Below, piece after piece: positions 17,902-28,273 of a stretch of DNA of 64,000 nt (positions are counted from its first letter, which is position 1; each line of letters begins with the position of its first letter). Source of the DNA: Campylobacter sp. RM16189 (lineage in GTDB: Bacteria > Campylobacterota > Campylobacteria > Campylobacterales > Campylobacteraceae); assembly GCF_012978815.1 (NCBI RefSeq), contig NZ_LIWR01000001.1, positions 95,168-159,167 on the forward strand. Reading direction: 5' to 3'. The notes beneath the pieces were generated by a model, which saw nothing but the letters and a program-made list of their open reading frames with translations, had not been told where the DNA came from and searched no databases. The translations under genes and the position numbers were made by a program.

Positions 17902-19595
17902 TAAAAGTCCTTGCGGTTACTAAAGTCAGAGTCGTTTTTAACCATATCCTGAAGCAATACAGAAACCTCTTCACTTCGCTCCTGTATAATCAGCTTCATC
18001 TTCTCAAGTAGCACATCATACCTAAGCTCATCTTCATTAAAATCACTTCCGATTCCAAGCTGCTCTTCAACCTTTTTCTTAGCTGCTTTAAATTTCTCTA
18101 AGGCATCCTCGCTATCCTCAAGATCTACTATATCATCTTGCATATCAGGCTCTTCTTCTTTGATATTTTGAAGCATCTTTTCCATAAACGGAACGATGAC
18201 TTTTTTGTAAAATATAAATAATAAAATTCCGACAAATATATATTTAAATATAGGCATAAAAGGATTTACATAGGTATCAAAAAACGAATTTACTTTATTT
18301 GCAGGAGTATCTGTGCCAGGTCTTTGGAATTCAAAGTTACTTACAGTTACTTCATCACCCCTATTTGTATCAAATCCCACCGATTGCTTTATAAGCGCAC
18401 TAATCTTATCTAACTGCTCATTTGTAAGAGGAGTATATACGATCTCTTTAGTTAAATTTCCGTTTTCATCTCTTTTATTCTCATATCTACCATCCACTAC
18501 TACAGCAGCGCTTAAGCGCTTGATAGTAGCGAATTGATCTTTGATACGCATAACTTTTTTTGAAATTTCATAGTTTGTAGTAGATGAGCTCTTAGAATAC
18601 TGCTCCTCAAGCTTTTTATCATCTATCCCTTCAACCGGACCTATATTGCTAACAGCACCAGGAACACCTTGGACTTCGCGCTCTTTAGAGCCTTGTCGCT
18701 TCTCTTCTACGCTCTGTTCGCTTCTTGCTACAGAATTTGGATCAAAGGTCTCGCTCTCACTATCTTTTCTGGCAAAATCAAAGTCTATAGTTACCTTGGC
18801 TACTACTTTATGAGTGCCTCCAACTATAGGGGAAAGAACGTTTATAATCTTTTGCTCAAGTGCGTTTTCCGACTCTCTTTTATATTTTATCTGCTGATTT
18901 ATCTGATCGCTATCGTATTCGCCATCCTCTTCGCCAAGAGGAATTCCATCTTGATTTACTATCTTTACATTTTGAGTGCTTAAATTTGCAACTGCAGCCG
19001 AAACTAAATTTTTAATACCTGAAATCTGCTTTAAATTTAAGCTATTTCCGGTTTTTAAATTTAATACTATTGAAGCCGAAGGCGGGGTAGTTCTTTCTGT
19101 AAATAGAGTCTCTTTTGGTATGGCTATGCGCACCATAGCCTTTTCTATAGGTGCTAGGCTCTCTATTGTCCTAGCAAGCTCACCCTCTAAAGCTCTTTGA
19201 AATTTTACCTTTTGTTCAGAGTCGGTAGCTCCGAATTCTTGTTTGTCAAAGATCTCAAAGCCTACTTTATTATCCTTTAAAATACCCAAGGATGCTATCG
19301 AAATTCTCTCTTTGTAAACATCTTGATTTGGGACTAAAATAGTGCCTTCATTGTAAATTTTATATTTAACCCCGTCTTTTTCAAGCTGCTGAATAATAAG
19401 TGCCGAGTCGCTAGGATTAACACTCTCAAAAAGAACGCTATATCCGTCATAGTTTGTCTGAGAGCTTTTATAAATGCTTAAAAAGACTAAAAATCCAACC
19501 ACAAGCACGACAGAACTTGCCGCAACTATGCGCTGTCTTATAGAGAGGCTCTGATAAATGTGTCCGATTTGTTGAAATGCGGTTTTAAAATCCAT
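17901..19595 (-). CDS. fliF: Flagellar MS-ring protein FliF
   Basis: 564 residues. FliF forms the inner-membrane MS ring that nucleates the flagellum. Two membrane segments flank the periplasmic ring-building motifs: about residues 23-43 (VAASSVVLVVGFLVFLSIY) and about 445-465 (FKYIFVGILLFIFYKKVI). The YscJ-like region contains FQRALEGELARTIESL, and the acidic C-terminal tail binds FliG. It begins 3 bases after hisC, so in this genome the MS ring is expressed from a housekeeping operon. Confidence 0.97.
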   Translation of the reverse strand: MDFKTAFQQIGHIYQSLSIRQRIVAASSVVLVVGFLVFLSIYKSSQTNYDGYSVLFESVNPSDSALIIQQLEKDGVKYKIYNEGTILVPNQDVYKERISIASLGILKDNKVGFEIFDKQEFGATDSEQKVKFQRALEGELARTIESLAPIEKAMVRIAIPKETLFTERTTPPSASIVLNLKTGNSLNLKQISGIKNLVSAAVANLSTQNVKIVNQDGIPLGEEDGEYDSDQINQQIKYKRESENALEQKIINVLSPIVGGTHKVVAKVTIDFDFARKDSESETFDPNSVARSEQSVEEKRQGSKEREVQGVPGAVSNIGPVEGIDDKKLEEQYSKSSSTTNYEISKKVMRIKDQFATIKRLSAAVVVDGRYENKRDENGNLTKEIVYTPLTNEQLDKISALIKQSVGFDTNRGDEVTVSNFEFQRPGTDTPANKVNSFFDTYVNPFMPIFKYIFVGILLFIFYKKVIVPFMEKMLQNIKEEEPDMQDDIVDLEDSEDALEKFKAAKKKVEEQLGIGSDFNEDELRYDVLLEKMKLIIQERSEEVSVLLQDMVKNDSDFSNRKDF

Positions 19596-19598
19596 ATT

Positions 19599-20699
19599 TT
19601 ATTTTATAGCTTTCCTTAATTCATCTAAAACTCTATCATTTTGCTCTGGCAAACCTATGGTAATTCTAATTGAATTCATACCGTAACTTTTCAAATCACG
19701 TAAAATTATACCTTTTTTTAGCAGATTTTTGGCAATCTCGCTTGCATTTTCACGCTCAAAGTTATAAGTTATAAAGTTAGTATAACTATCGATGAACTCT
19801 ATATTATGCTCTTTTGCAAATTTTTCATATTTTTTCATCTCTTTAAAATTTGCTTCAACAGTCTTATCCACAAATTCCTGATCTTTTAGCGCTTCTATGG
19901 CTGCTTTTAGACTAAGAGTGGTGATATTAAAAGGCGCTCTTAGTTTGCCAAGTTCATTTATTATAGATTCATCAGCTATTCCGTATCCTACGCGCATTCC
20001 TCCAAGTCCGTAAGCTTTAGAAAAAGTACCAAGAAAAATAGTATTTTTAAATTTAGTTATCAAATCTTTAGGACAAATTTCTTTATTTTTGTCTTTAAAT
20101 CTCGCAAATTCATTATAAGCGCCATCTATTACAATCATCACATCTTTATCAATCTGCTCTAAAAATTCATACACATCATCTCTATTTAGACACTCTCCTA
20201 AAGGATTATTTGGCAAGCATAAAAAGATCATAGAAATTTCATCTTTTTTATCATTATAAACTTTTAAAAAATCCTCCAGATTATGCCCTTTAGCCTGAGT
20301 TCTATAAATTTTTGCTCCGGTATGCTTGGCGTAAATTTCATACATAGCAAAGGTTACTCCTGCCATCAATACGGCATTTTTCGAATTTGCTTTGGCATGA
20401 ACCGCAAATTCTATCACCTGATCGCTTCCGGAGCCTATTATTATATTTTTCGTATTCACGTTAAATTTAGCCGACAAGGCTTCTTTTAGCTCATAATAGC
20501 TATCATCAGGATAAAGATACATATTTTGCGCACAATTTTTTATCGCCTCAATAACTCTTGGACTTGTTCCGAAAGGATTTTCGTTACTCGCTAGCTTAAT
20601 TACATCCTTTGGCGCTATACCAAATTCACGCACCACAAGCTCTATTGGCTTGCCAGCCTCATAATTTATTAAATTTGCCAACTTATCGTTAAATTTCAT
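19599..20699 (-). CDS. hisC: Histidinol-phosphate aminotransferase
   Basis: 366 residues from ATG 20699. This start overlaps the pheA stop as ATGA and has GGAG about 8 bases upstream; a frame opening 33 bases earlier lies inside pheA and is unlikely. Class I/II PLP aminotransferase with [12 protein letters not shown] at the N-terminus and the PLP lysine in [17 protein letters not shown]. It converts imidazole acetol phosphate to histidinol phosphate; in bacteria of this group the enzyme may also transaminate aromatic keto acids, which would fit its place next to pheA. Confidence 0.93.
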   Translation of the reverse strand: MKFNDKLANLINYEAGKPIELVVREFGIAPKDVIKLASNENPFGTSPRVIEAIKNCAQNMYLYPDDSYYELKEALSAKFNVNTKNIIIGSGSDQVIEFAVHAKANSKNAVLMAGVTFAMYEIYAKHTGAKIYRTQAKGHNLEDFLKVYNDKKDEISMIFLCLPNNPLGECLNRDDVYEFLEQIDKDVMIVIDGAYNEFARFKDKNKEICPKDLITKFKNTIFLGTFSKAYGLGGMRVGYGIADESIINELGKLRAPFNITTLSLKAAIEALKDQEFVDKTVEANFKEMKKYEKFAKEHNIEFIDSYTNFITYNFERENASEIAKNLLKKGIILRDLKSYGMNSIRITIGLPEQNDRVLDELRKAIK

Positions 20700-21775
20700 C
20701 TTTGATCTCCTGGTATGTAGCTTCCTAGCCAAACTATCTCGTCTCCGAAACTGGTGGCTTTATCTATGGCTCTTTGGACATTTTCATCATCTATATGTCC
20801 TTCAAAATCGATATAAAATACTGTCTTAAACTCACGCTCCTTTATAGGACGGCTCTCAAGTCTAGTTAAATTTATACCCTCGTCTCTAAAAGCAGTAAGC
20901 AGATCCGCAAGCCCTCCTGGCCTGTGGTCAGTCTTTGCCAAAATAGAGGTTTTGTTCTTTGTCGAACGCTCGTTTTTAAAATCGCTTAGTATAAAAAATC
21001 TCGTTCGATTTGCCATATTATCCTCAATAGTCTCAAACAAGATAGGCACATTATAAAGCTTGGCGGCTATCTTAGAACAAATTGCCGCAGAGTTTGGATC
21101 CTCGCTTGCAAATTTAGCCGCCTCTGCAGTGGATTTCGTAGGTATAAATTCAGCACTTAAAAGCAGGTGATCGTCTAAAAATTTACGGCACTGATTGTAT
21201 CCTTGAGGATGCGAATATATCTTTTTTATGTCTTTTAAATTCTCACAAACACTTGCAAAAGAGTGATGAATATCCATATAAAGCTCAGCTACAACCTTTA
21301 TATTTTCAAATCTTCCAAGACAATCTAGCGTCGCTCCTACCGCACCTTCGGTATTGTTTTCTATAGGCACTACTCCGTATTTAGCCTCTTTGTGTTTTAG
21401 CTTCGTAAAAACAGCCTCAATGCTGGCAAGCGGTAAATACGCACTCATCGCACCAAATCTACTCTCGGCAGCTTGATGAGTATATGTGCCCTCAGGCCCT
21501 AGATAAGCGACTTTTTCTGGCATTTCAAGATTTCTACTTACGGCAAAAATTTCAAGATAAATAGCTTCGATTGCAGATTTATTTAAAATATTTGAGCTTA
21601 AGCTCTCAAGACGGTTTAATATCGCTCTCTCACGCTCTGGACGATATATCGAAGTACCGCTAGTTTGCTTTAACTCGCCTATTTTTTTGACAAAGCTCAT
21701 TCTCTCATTTAGTTTTTTTAAGATATCGTCGTCTATCTTGTCGATTTCTTCTCGCAAATCATTTATATTCTGCAT
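20696..21775 (-). CDS. pheA: Bifunctional chorismate mutase / prephenate dehydratase
   Basis: 359 residues. Residues 1-85 are an AroQ-type chorismate mutase helix bundle ([20 protein letters not shown]). Residues about 90-270 are prephenate dehydratase with [14 protein letters not shown] and the catalytic TRF-type motif [10 protein letters not shown]. Residues about 275-350 form an ACT domain with [10 protein letters not shown] and LTRLESRP, the phenylalanine-sensing motifs. It leads chorismate to phenylpyruvate. Its start overlaps the upstream HAD gene by 17 bases, and the end overlaps hisC. Confidence 0.96.
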   Translation of the reverse strand: MQNINDLREEIDKIDDDILKKLNERMSFVKKIGELKQTSGTSIYRPERERAILNRLESLSSNILNKSAIEAIYLEIFAVSRNLEMPEKVAYLGPEGTYTHQAAESRFGAMSAYLPLASIEAVFTKLKHKEAKYGVVPIENNTEGAVGATLDCLGRFENIKVVAELYMDIHHSFASVCENLKDIKKIYSHPQGYNQCRKFLDDHLLLSAEFIPTKSTAEAAKFASEDPNSAAICSKIAAKLYNVPILFETIEDNMANRTRFFILSDFKNERSTKNKTSILAKTDHRPGGLADLLTAFRDEGINLTRLESRPIKEREFKTVFYIDFEGHIDDENVQRAIDKATSFGDEIVWLGSYIPGDQR

Positions 21776-22544
21776 CTAGTTCCTTTAAAAATAGGCTTAC
21801 ATCTTTGTAAATTTTATCTACAAATTTTGGCTCCACTCCAGCCTTTAAGGCACTATCAACCTTACCGCTTAAAACTAGAGCAGTCCTCATTCCAAGCTCT
21901 TTAGCACCTACTAAATCACCCTTTGCATCATCACTTATTATCAAAACATCTTTAAAATTTGCATTAAAGCCTTGCGAATTTAATAACCTTAAAGCAACCC
22001 TATAAAACTCCTCGCTTGGCTTACCTACCACTTGATATTCTCGTCCTGTGGCGTAGTTTAGCATCTTGGCTATGGCTCCCACACCAGGGTAACTTTTAGC
22101 ATTTTTTTTATATATGCTGGTCTCACTCATAGCAATTAGTTTTGCATCGCTTTGTAAAATCTCTATCATATTGCTAAATTCATCAAATTTAAAATCATCT
22201 CCGCTTGCTATCAAAACAGCTTTGGCTAAATTTGAAAACTCTAGCTCATATCCTAAATTTTGCAATACCTTTTTAAATTTATCAGAGCCAAAGGCGGCTA
22301 CTTGACAAATGGGCAAAATATCTTTTAAAACGCAAAAAGGATCTATATACGCCTTATCTTTGATATCAAGTCCTTTGTCTCGCAACTCTTTTAAAAAATC
22401 CAAACTACTAAATTTTGTATTATTTGTAATCACTACGTATGGAATTTTTTTAAAATTTAAAAAATCTATAAGCTCTTTTGCTCCATTTATAAGGCTTTTA
22501 TCGCTATCGCTTATCAAGGTTCCTTGAACATCGATAAAGATCAA
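21759..22544 (-). CDS. HAD-superfamily protein, subfamily IIA-like
   Basis: 261 residues with the layout of NagD-type HAD phosphatases: motif I at the N-terminus, a C2-type cap in the middle, and motif IV SDDAKGDLVGAKELGM near residue 205. Motif I reads FIDVQGTL, so the nucleophile Asp5 is there but the second Asp of DxD is replaced by Gln. That residue is the usual acid/base, so ordinary phosphatase chemistry may be weak or altered. It lies between lysA (4-base overlap) and pheA (17-base overlap). Substrate unknown. Confidence 0.82.
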   Translation of the reverse strand: MIFIDVQGTLISDSDKSLINGAKELIDFLNFKKIPYVVITNNTKFSSLDFLKELRDKGLDIKDKAYIDPFCVLKDILPICQVAAFGSDKFKKVLQNLGYELEFSNLAKAVLIASGDDFKFDEFSNMIEILQSDAKLIAMSETSIYKKNAKSYPGVGAIAKMLNYATGREYQVVGKPSEEFYRVALRLLNSQGFNANFKDVLIISDDAKGDLVGAKELGMRTALVLSGKVDSALKAGVEPKFVDKIYKDVSLFLKELDAEYK

Positions 22545-23740
22545 ATCAGATCCTTCTCAAGTGCTATCAGATCTTCAAAACTCTCACGCTTTCTAATTAA
22601 AAAATCTTTTCCATCTTTTATACCGATTTCAGCGGCTCTTGGACGAGAGTTATAATTGCTACTCATCGTAAAACCGTATGCACCGGCAGATCTTATAACA
22701 ATCAAATCATCACTATCGCAAGGTGGTAAATTTATATTCTTAGCCAAAAAATCTCCACTCTCGCATATTGGCCCGACCACGTCACACTCGCTCTTGTTAC
22801 CTTCTTTGCCAACGATTGAAATTTTATGATACGCCCCGTAAAGGCTTGGGCGAATTAGATCATTCATAGCTCCATCAACCACTACAAAACGCTTTTGTTT
22901 ATTAAATTTCTCATATAAAACTCTAGTTAAAAAATATCCGCAATTACCCACTATAAATCGTCCTGGCTCGCAGACTATAGTGACATCAAGTCCGCTAAGA
23001 GTGCTTAAAATCCCTTGAGCGTAACCATATAAATTTGGCTCTTCCTCGCCATCATATACTATGCCAACTCCGCCTCCGACATCAAAAAATTTAATATCTA
23101 TCTCTATAGCCTTTAGCTCTCTAAGCAGGTTTGACACCACTCTTGAGGCTTCTATTATCGGGGTTATATCAGTAAGCTGAGAGCCTATATGAAAGTGTAT
23201 GCCAACAGGATCGAGAAAAGGCGAATTTTTAGCATGCAGATACATTTTTTTTGCAGTTGTTATATCTACGCCGAATTTATTCTCATTTAGTCCGGTCGAT
23301 ATATAAGGATGGGTTTTGGCGTCTATATCAGGATTTACTCTAATGCTTATACGAGCTATTTTGCCAAGATCTTGAGCAATTTTTTCCAGCCGATACATCT
23401 CGGCCTCACTCTCTAAATTTATCATCAAAATTTCATTCTCGAGTGCAAATTTTAGCTCGTCATCTCTTTTGCCAACTCCGCTTAAGATAATTTGATATCT
23501 TTTTGCTCCGGCAGTTAGGGCACGTCTTACTTCTCCTATGCTTACACAGTCAAACCCCGCTCCAAGTGAGGCTAAAAATTTCAAAATGCTTAAATTTGAA
23601 TTTGCTTTTACAGCATAACAAACCAAAGATTTTCTTGCATGAAATGCTTTTTTTAGAGTTTCATAGCGTGAAGCTATATGACTGAAGTCATATATATAAA
23701 GAGGAGTCCCATAAACTTGAGCCAAATTTTCAAAATTCAT
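22541..23740 (-). CDS. lysA: Diaminopimelate decarboxylase
   Basis: 399 residues. LysA removes CO2 from meso-diaminopimelate to give lysine. It is a fold-III PLP enzyme: the PLP lysine is Lys45 in CYAVKANSN, the phosphate-binding glycines are in FDVGGGVGI, HIGSQL carries a conserved His, and CESGDFLA supplies the active-site Cys. The ORF begins 56 bases after lptG and overlaps the HAD gene by 4 bases. Confidence 0.97.
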   Translation of the reverse strand: MNFENLAQVYGTPLYIYDFSHIASRYETLKKAFHARKSLVCYAVKANSNLSILKFLASLGAGFDCVSIGEVRRALTAGAKRYQIILSGVGKRDDELKFALENEILMINLESEAEMYRLEKIAQDLGKIARISIRVNPDIDAKTHPYISTGLNENKFGVDITTAKKMYLHAKNSPFLDPVGIHFHIGSQLTDITPIIEASRVVSNLLRELKAIEIDIKFFDVGGGVGIVYDGEEEPNLYGYAQGILSTLSGLDVTIVCEPGRFIVGNCGYFLTRVLYEKFNKQKRFVVVDGAMNDLIRPSLYGAYHKISIVGKEGNKSECDVVGPICESGDFLAKNINLPPCDSDDLIVIRSAGAYGFTMSSNYNSRPRAAEIGIKDGKDFLIRKRESFEDLIALEKDLI

Positions 23741-23796
23741 CGATCTAACCTTAATAAAAATAGATAGATTTTACTGGAATTTTGCCTAAAACTCTC

Positions 23797-24864
23797 TTAA
23801 CGGTTACGAAAATAAAGATATAGGGCAAAGCCTGATAGACAAAATAGCGGCAAGATAACTCCAATTTCTGGCAAAACTACAGAGTTATGGGCAAATTTCA
23901 TCAGCACAAAAAGAGTTCCCCAGCTACAAAGCGTAATTATAATAAATATAAAACTTGTAAGTGCTAAATTAAAAAAACGTCCTGTAACGGGCAAAAAATA
24001 ATATATAATAAGCACCATAACGGGAGCAAAAAACGGCGAAAATAAGAGGCTATAAAGGGTTGTTTTAGCAGAATTTAGCCCAACCCCCTCTTTCTCAAAA
24101 GCAGTAATAAAATCAAATGCGTCCGGAATCGATAGCGATGAATTTGATTGATATGCGCTCTCTATCGTCTTTGGCTTAAAACCCTCAAGCGCGATAAGAT
24201 TTTCATAGTGTTTGATATCAAGGCCGTCTTTACCAAGTTCTATAACCTTAGGCATGGTTGTGACATTCGCATCTTTTAAAGTCCATTTATTCTCATCAAA
24301 TTTCGCTTCGCTACCAAAAGTAGCGCTTAATAACTTACCGTCCGCTATATCAAAAATTCTTACGTCGCGCATGTTTGCACTCACAGGATTTAGTTCGTCT
24401 ATATATACAAATTTGCCTCCGAATTTTAAAAAAATATCAGAGCTAATGCCTGAAATTTGTGCTGTTTTAATCAAATTTCTTTGAAATTCATAAGAGTATG
24501 CAAACGGAGTAAAATTAAGCCCTATATAGACCAAAGTTATAAAAATAGAGATAAAAAAAGGCGGTTTAATAAGAGCGTTTTTACTTACTCCAAGAGCGTA
24601 AAAACTAACAAGCTCATTACTTCTAATCATGTTAAATTTGGTAACAATCAAGGCAAAAATTAAAGAAAGTGGCAATACATAACCAATCGCGGTAAGCGAA
24701 GTAAGCGTAAAATATAGCAACTTTAGGTTTGCGCTTGAGGGCATATCTTTTAAATTTGTCAAAATATCAATGCCGGTATAAAACAAAACTAATGAAAAAA
24801 ATATAATCAAAAATGATTTAAAATAGCTCCAGCCGATATATTTTGCATACAAATTCACGTGCAT
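23797..24864 (-). CDS. LptF/LptG-family permease
   Basis: 355 residues. Six membrane spans are visible, three at the N-terminus (including [19 protein letters not shown] and [15 protein letters not shown]), a periplasmic beta-jellyroll-like middle part (about 130-260), and three at the C-terminus. This is the YjgP/YjgQ architecture of the permeases that, with LptB, extract lipo-oligosaccharide from the inner membrane. Whether it is LptF or LptG cannot be settled by eye; the position between pth and lysA is as in C. jejuni. It overlaps pth by 10 bases. Confidence 0.85.
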   Translation of the reverse strand: MHVNLYAKYIGWSYFKSFLIIFFSLVLFYTGIDILTNLKDMPSSANLKLLYFTLTSLTAIGYVLPLSLIFALIVTKFNMIRSNELVSFYALGVSKNALIKPPFFISIFITLVYIGLNFTPFAYSYEFQRNLIKTAQISGISSDIFLKFGGKFVYIDELNPVSANMRDVRIFDIADGKLLSATFGSEAKFDENKWTLKDANVTTMPKVIELGKDGLDIKHYENLIALEGFKPKTIESAYQSNSSLSIPDAFDFITAFEKEGVGLNSAKTTLYSLLFSPFFAPVMVLIIYYFLPVTGRFFNLALTSFIFIIITLCSWGTLFVLMKFAHNSVVLPEIGVILPLFCLSGFALYLYFRNR

Positions 24865-25409
24865 ATACCTTTTTTGCTAGAATATTTTTGCGAAATAGTA
24901 TTAATATCGCTTTTAATAAGCTCTACTACAGCCTCTTTTGTATAATTTAGAACTTTATTAAGACACTCACTCTCATCTTGGCTAAAATTACCCAAAACAT
25001 GCCCGGTCACACTTGAATTTTGAGCTCTTCCTATACCCACTCTAACTCGTTCATAATCGCTTCCTATTAAGGAATCGATGGATTTTATACCGTTATGGCC
25101 GCCACTGCTGCCACCTATCTTAAACTTAACGACTCCAAGTTTTAGATCTAAATCATCATGAATTACAATTATGCGTTCAGGCTTGTAAAAGTCATTTACC
25201 GCTTTTACGCTATTTCCGGATAAGTTCATAAAAGTTTGAGGTTTTAAGAGAAGCAAATTTGAAAATTTAAAAAGCTCGCCTTGAAATTTTGAAGAGGTTA
25301 CATCTGTAAATTTTTCATTTTTAAGTAGGTCTATAAGCATAAACCCGATATTGTGTCTTGTTTTTTCATATTGTGAGCCGGGATTTCCCAGCCCAACTAT
25401 AAGGATCAA
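24855..25409 (-). CDS. pth: Peptidyl-tRNA hydrolase
   Basis: 184 residues. Pth releases peptides from prematurely dropped peptidyl-tRNA. The N-terminal [20 protein letters not shown] holds the catalytic His (TRHNIGF, near residue 20), followed by [23 protein letters not shown] and GGHNGIKS. It starts about 13 bases after rplY and overlaps the permease gene by 10 bases. The rplY-pth pairing is very widely conserved. Confidence 0.97.
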   Translation of the reverse strand: MILIVGLGNPGSQYEKTRHNIGFMLIDLLKNEKFTDVTSSKFQGELFKFSNLLLLKPQTFMNLSGNSVKAVNDFYKPERIIVIHDDLDLKLGVVKFKIGGSSGGHNGIKSIDSLIGSDYERVRVGIGRAQNSSVTGHVLGNFSQDESECLNKVLNYTKEAVVELIKSDINTISQKYSSKKGICT

Positions 25410-25422
25410 AGCCTTGCCTTAA

Positions 25423-25959
25423 TTATTTGGCTTTGACAACTCCAACTACGGCAACATGGCCTGCATCAACCATTGTAACACCTGCTGGAACTGAAATATC
25501 TCTTACCAAGATAGTATCTTCGACATCAAGTTTGCTTACGTCAATATTAAATGCGTTTGGTAAATTCTCAGCTGTGCATTTTACTGCAAGTCTCTTTTTA
25601 GATTGAACCAAAACACCTTTATTTTTAAGACCGATTGGAGTTCCAAAAGGCTTAACGGGGATCATATATCTTGAGATAACTCCAGGAAGAGCCACTTTTA
25701 GATCAACATGCTTAAGCGCATTTGTGATAGGATCTTTTTGATACTCAACTATAACGACTTTTAAGGTCTTGTCGCCAACTTTTACATCAAACGCAAGGTT
25801 CTCTTTTTTGCGAGCCTCTTTGATAAATTCATTTACCTTAAATGCCGCTTCGATATTCTCTAATCCCTTACCGTAAATGTTCGCGATTAGATAACCATCT
25901 CTTCTCAAAGCTTTAGCAGCTTTTTTACCGATACTCTCTCTAACGATACCTTCTAACAT
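25423..25959 (-). CDS. rplY: 50S ribosomal protein L25/Ctc
   Basis: 178 residues from ATG 25959, which has AAGGAA 7 bases upstream; an in-frame opening 39 bases earlier has no support. It is the long CTC form with an N-terminal 5S-rRNA-binding L25 domain ([22 protein letters not shown]) and a C-terminal TL5-like beta domain. It is the first gene of the long operon running through pth, lptG, lysA, pheA, hisC and fliFGH to dxs. Confidence 0.95.
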   Translation of the reverse strand: MLEGIVRESIGKKAAKALRRDGYLIANIYGKGLENIEAAFKVNEFIKEARKKENLAFDVKVGDKTLKVVIVEYQKDPITNALKHVDLKVALPGVISRYMIPVKPFGTPIGLKNKGVLVQSKKRLAVKCTAENLPNAFNIDVSKLDVEDTILVRDISVPAGVTMVDAGHVAVVGVVKAK

Positions 25960-25988
25960 CGTATTCCTTTCATGAAAAATAAGTGCTG

Positions 25989-25994
25989 ATAATA
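25989..25994 (-). promoter_or_regulatory. Probable -10 box for the rplY-to-dxs operon
   Basis: Read on the minus strand the site is TGGTATTAT, an extended -10 form, 30 bases before the rplY ATG and preceded by an A/T-rich tract. No other good promoter is seen before fliF, so this may drive the flagellar genes too. Confidence 0.5.
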
Positions 25995-26050
25995 CCAAAA
26001 TATTTATAAATTTATACTTTAAATAGTTGCTAATAGTAAAAGTATATAGT

Positions 26051-27244
26051 TTATATCTCTTTAAGAGCTATTATGCCCTCTTCTTTGCTATCATTATCTC
26101 TATTTTCCGCCAATCTCGCCTTCTCTTTAGCAAGATCTGCGTTTTTAATTCTTAGCTCAAGATCATTTCTTCTACTTGATTTCTCTAAAGCCTCCTGCTT
26201 ATCTATTATGCCTTCTTTATAAAGCTCAAGAAGATGCTGCTCGAAAGTTTGCATACCATAAGTATTCTTACTCTGCTCTATGGCATCGTAAATTTCATCC
26301 TCTCTGCTATCTAGTATCATATCTTTAATTCTAGTATTTTTTACAAGCACTTCAACAGCTACGCGCCTTTTGTCATCTACTGTCTTAACAAATCTTTGAC
26401 ATATAATGGCCTCTACAACTGAAGAAAACGTCATCTTAATACGATTTTGTTCCTCTTTTGGAAACATATTTATAACACGGCCAACAGTCTCTTTTGCATC
26501 AAGAGTATGCAAGGTAGCTAAAACCAAGTGTCCTGTTTCAGCAGCAGCCATAGCTGTTCTAATAGTCTCTAAATCCCTCATCTCTCCAACAAGTATTACA
26601 TCAGGGTCTTCACGAAGAGCTGCACGCAAGGCATCCGAAAAGTTATGCACATCTTGACCTATACCCCTTTGATTTATAATACTCTTTTCTTCCGAAAAGA
26701 TAAATTCGATAGGATCTTCAATGGTAACAATATGTCTATTTTTATTTTTATTAATATAGTTAATCATACTAGCTAGAGTGGTTGTCTTGCCGCTTCCCGT
26801 AGGGCCTGTCACAAGTATAAATCCGCGGTTTACAGTATTACAAAGCTTTTCAAGAACAGGTGGCAAAAATAGATCTTGCATATTTGGGATTTTGGTTGGT
26901 ATTGTTCTAAACACCATAGAAACACCATCTATTTGAAAAAAGGCATTAGCACGAAAACGATAATCTTCATTTAATTTATACGTAAAATCTACACTTTTTT
27001 TAGCAACTAGATTATCAAAATTTGTTCTTAGAATCTCTTTAGTAAGAGCTAGCGTGTCATCATAGCTCAACACTTCATCGCTCATCTTGTAAATTTCACC
27101 GTTATATCTAGCTCTCACGGCTCCATTTGCTTTAATATGTAGGTCGCTTCCACCTTTTGAAACAAGCTCTATAAGATAGGCATCAAGCTTATCTCTTTGC
27201 AAGCGCCCAGGATCTAAAATTTCTTCATTTTGTAAACTTTCCAT
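26051..27244 (-). CDS. pilT: PilT/PilU-type twitching ATPase
   Basis: 397 residues from ATG 27244; a TTG four codons earlier is possible. It is a secretion-type hexameric ATPase: an N-terminal PAS-like domain ([21 protein letters not shown]), Walker [11 protein letters not shown] near residue 150, an Asp box ([12 protein letters not shown]), Walker B ([18 protein letters not shown]) and a His box ([11 protein letters not shown]). PilT powers retraction of type IV pili. No other pilus gene is in the window. It is the last gene of the lpxB-to-pilT operon, 15 bases after tal. The C-terminus has an extra charged tail (about 340-397). Confidence 0.88.
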   Translation of the reverse strand: MESLQNEEILDPGRLQRDKLDAYLIELVSKGGSDLHIKANGAVRARYNGEIYKMSDEVLSYDDTLALTKEILRTNFDNLVAKKSVDFTYKLNEDYRFRANAFFQIDGVSMVFRTIPTKIPNMQDLFLPPVLEKLCNTVNRGFILVTGPTGSGKTTTLASMINYINKNKNRHIVTIEDPIEFIFSEEKSIINQRGIGQDVHNFSDALRAALREDPDVILVGEMRDLETIRTAMAAAETGHLVLATLHTLDAKETVGRVINMFPKEEQNRIKMTFSSVVEAIICQRFVKTVDDKRRVAVEVLVKNTRIKDMILDSREDEIYDAIEQSKNTYGMQTFEQHLLELYKEGIIDKQEALEKSSRRNDLELRIKNADLAKEKARLAENRDNDSKEEGIIALKEI

Positions 27245-27259
27245 ATTAAGTTCCAAATT

Positions 27260-28264
27260 TTATTCTTGCTTTAACGCCTTCATTATATCGTCATAAGCCT
27301 GCAAAAACTGTTTAAGACCATCGCTTAAAAGCTCTTTATATACCCTATTCATATCTATGCCGGCTCTAGAGACAACCTCAAAAAACCTCTCTATACTATC
27401 CTCGCTAACCGCCTCTTTAGGCTCGCTCTTTTGCTTTATAAAAGCCTTAATGGTATCAAGCGGAGCTGTATTTATAGAGTTTTCATACATCAGCTCTCTT
27501 ATATAATAATCTTTTCTTAAATCATCTCCTTTTACGCCAGTACTTGCAAAAAGTGCTCTAACATTTTCTAAATTTCTATTTTGTATGATTGTGTAAATTT
27601 TAGTAGCATTCATTATACCTATTTGTCCGGCAGGAAGAGATTTTTCTCGCATCACTTCATCAAGAAGCCTATCAAATCTGCTTACAAATATACTTATTAC
27701 ACCCTTTGGATTTTTTGTATTTGGGAATTTTTTTTGATACTCTTTGGTGCCTATTTCAAAAGCATCAAGGCACTTAATAGCCTGATCTGGAGAAAATATA
27801 AGAGTGGCATTTACAGGAATTCCTCTAGCCATCAAAGCGCTCATAGCATCAAACCCTGCATTGGTAGCAGGAATTTTAATCATAACATTTGGCATCATAA
27901 CCGTATTAAACAGCTTAACTCCTTCTTCGATAGTGCCTTGCGTATCGTTGCATAAGTTTGGATCTACTTCGATACTAACGAATCCATCATCGTCATTGGC
28001 ATAGTTTTGAATAAGCCTATCTGCAGCGATTTTAATATCCTGCACGGCTAAAATTTCATAAATTTGCTTCTCATGTCTTCTTTCATTCTCTTTAATTGTG
28101 CTCTTATAAGCAGGAGAGGTCAAAAAGGCTGATTTAAATATAGCGGGATTTGAAGTTGCTCCATTTATAGTATTGGAATTTATAAGTTTTACAAATTCAT
28201 TATCTAAAAAATCTCGCTCTATAAAATCACACCAAAGTGAAAATTTAACATCATTATTAAACAT
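27260..28264 (-). CDS. tal: Transaldolase
   Basis: 334 residues. Transaldolase moves a dihydroxyacetone unit between sugar phosphates in the non-oxidative pentose phosphate pathway. Family marks are GATSNPAIFKSA near the N-terminus, NVMIKIPATNAGFDAM with the Schiff-base lysine, and NATLIFSPDQAIKCLDAFE. It is the longer, single-domain type seen in campylobacters. The gene sits 9 bases after serB and before pilT. Confidence 0.94.
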   Translation of the reverse strand: MFNNDVKFSLWCDFIERDFLDNEFVKLINSNTINGATSNPAIFKSAFLTSPAYKSTIKENERRHEKQIYEILAVQDIKIAADRLIQNYANDDDGFVSIEVDPNLCNDTQGTIEEGVKLFNTVMMPNVMIKIPATNAGFDAMSALMARGIPVNATLIFSPDQAIKCLDAFEIGTKEYQKKFPNTKNPKGVISIFVSRFDRLLDEVMREKSLPAGQIGIMNATKIYTIIQNRNLENVRALFASTGVKGDDLRKDYYIRELMYENSINTAPLDTIKAFIKQKSEPKEAVSEDSIERFFEVVSRAGIDMNRVYKELLSDGLKQFLQAYDDIMKALKQE

Positions 28265-28273
28265 ATTCTCTCC

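Noticed and set aside
18669..18983. 104-codon plus-strand open frame opposite fliF
   Set aside because: An antisense shadow of fliF with hydrophobic low-complexity residues and no ribosome site.
20700..20732. Earlier start for hisC adding 11 residues
   Set aside because: It would lie wholly inside pheA; ATG 20699 has GGAG upstream and the usual ATGA overlap.
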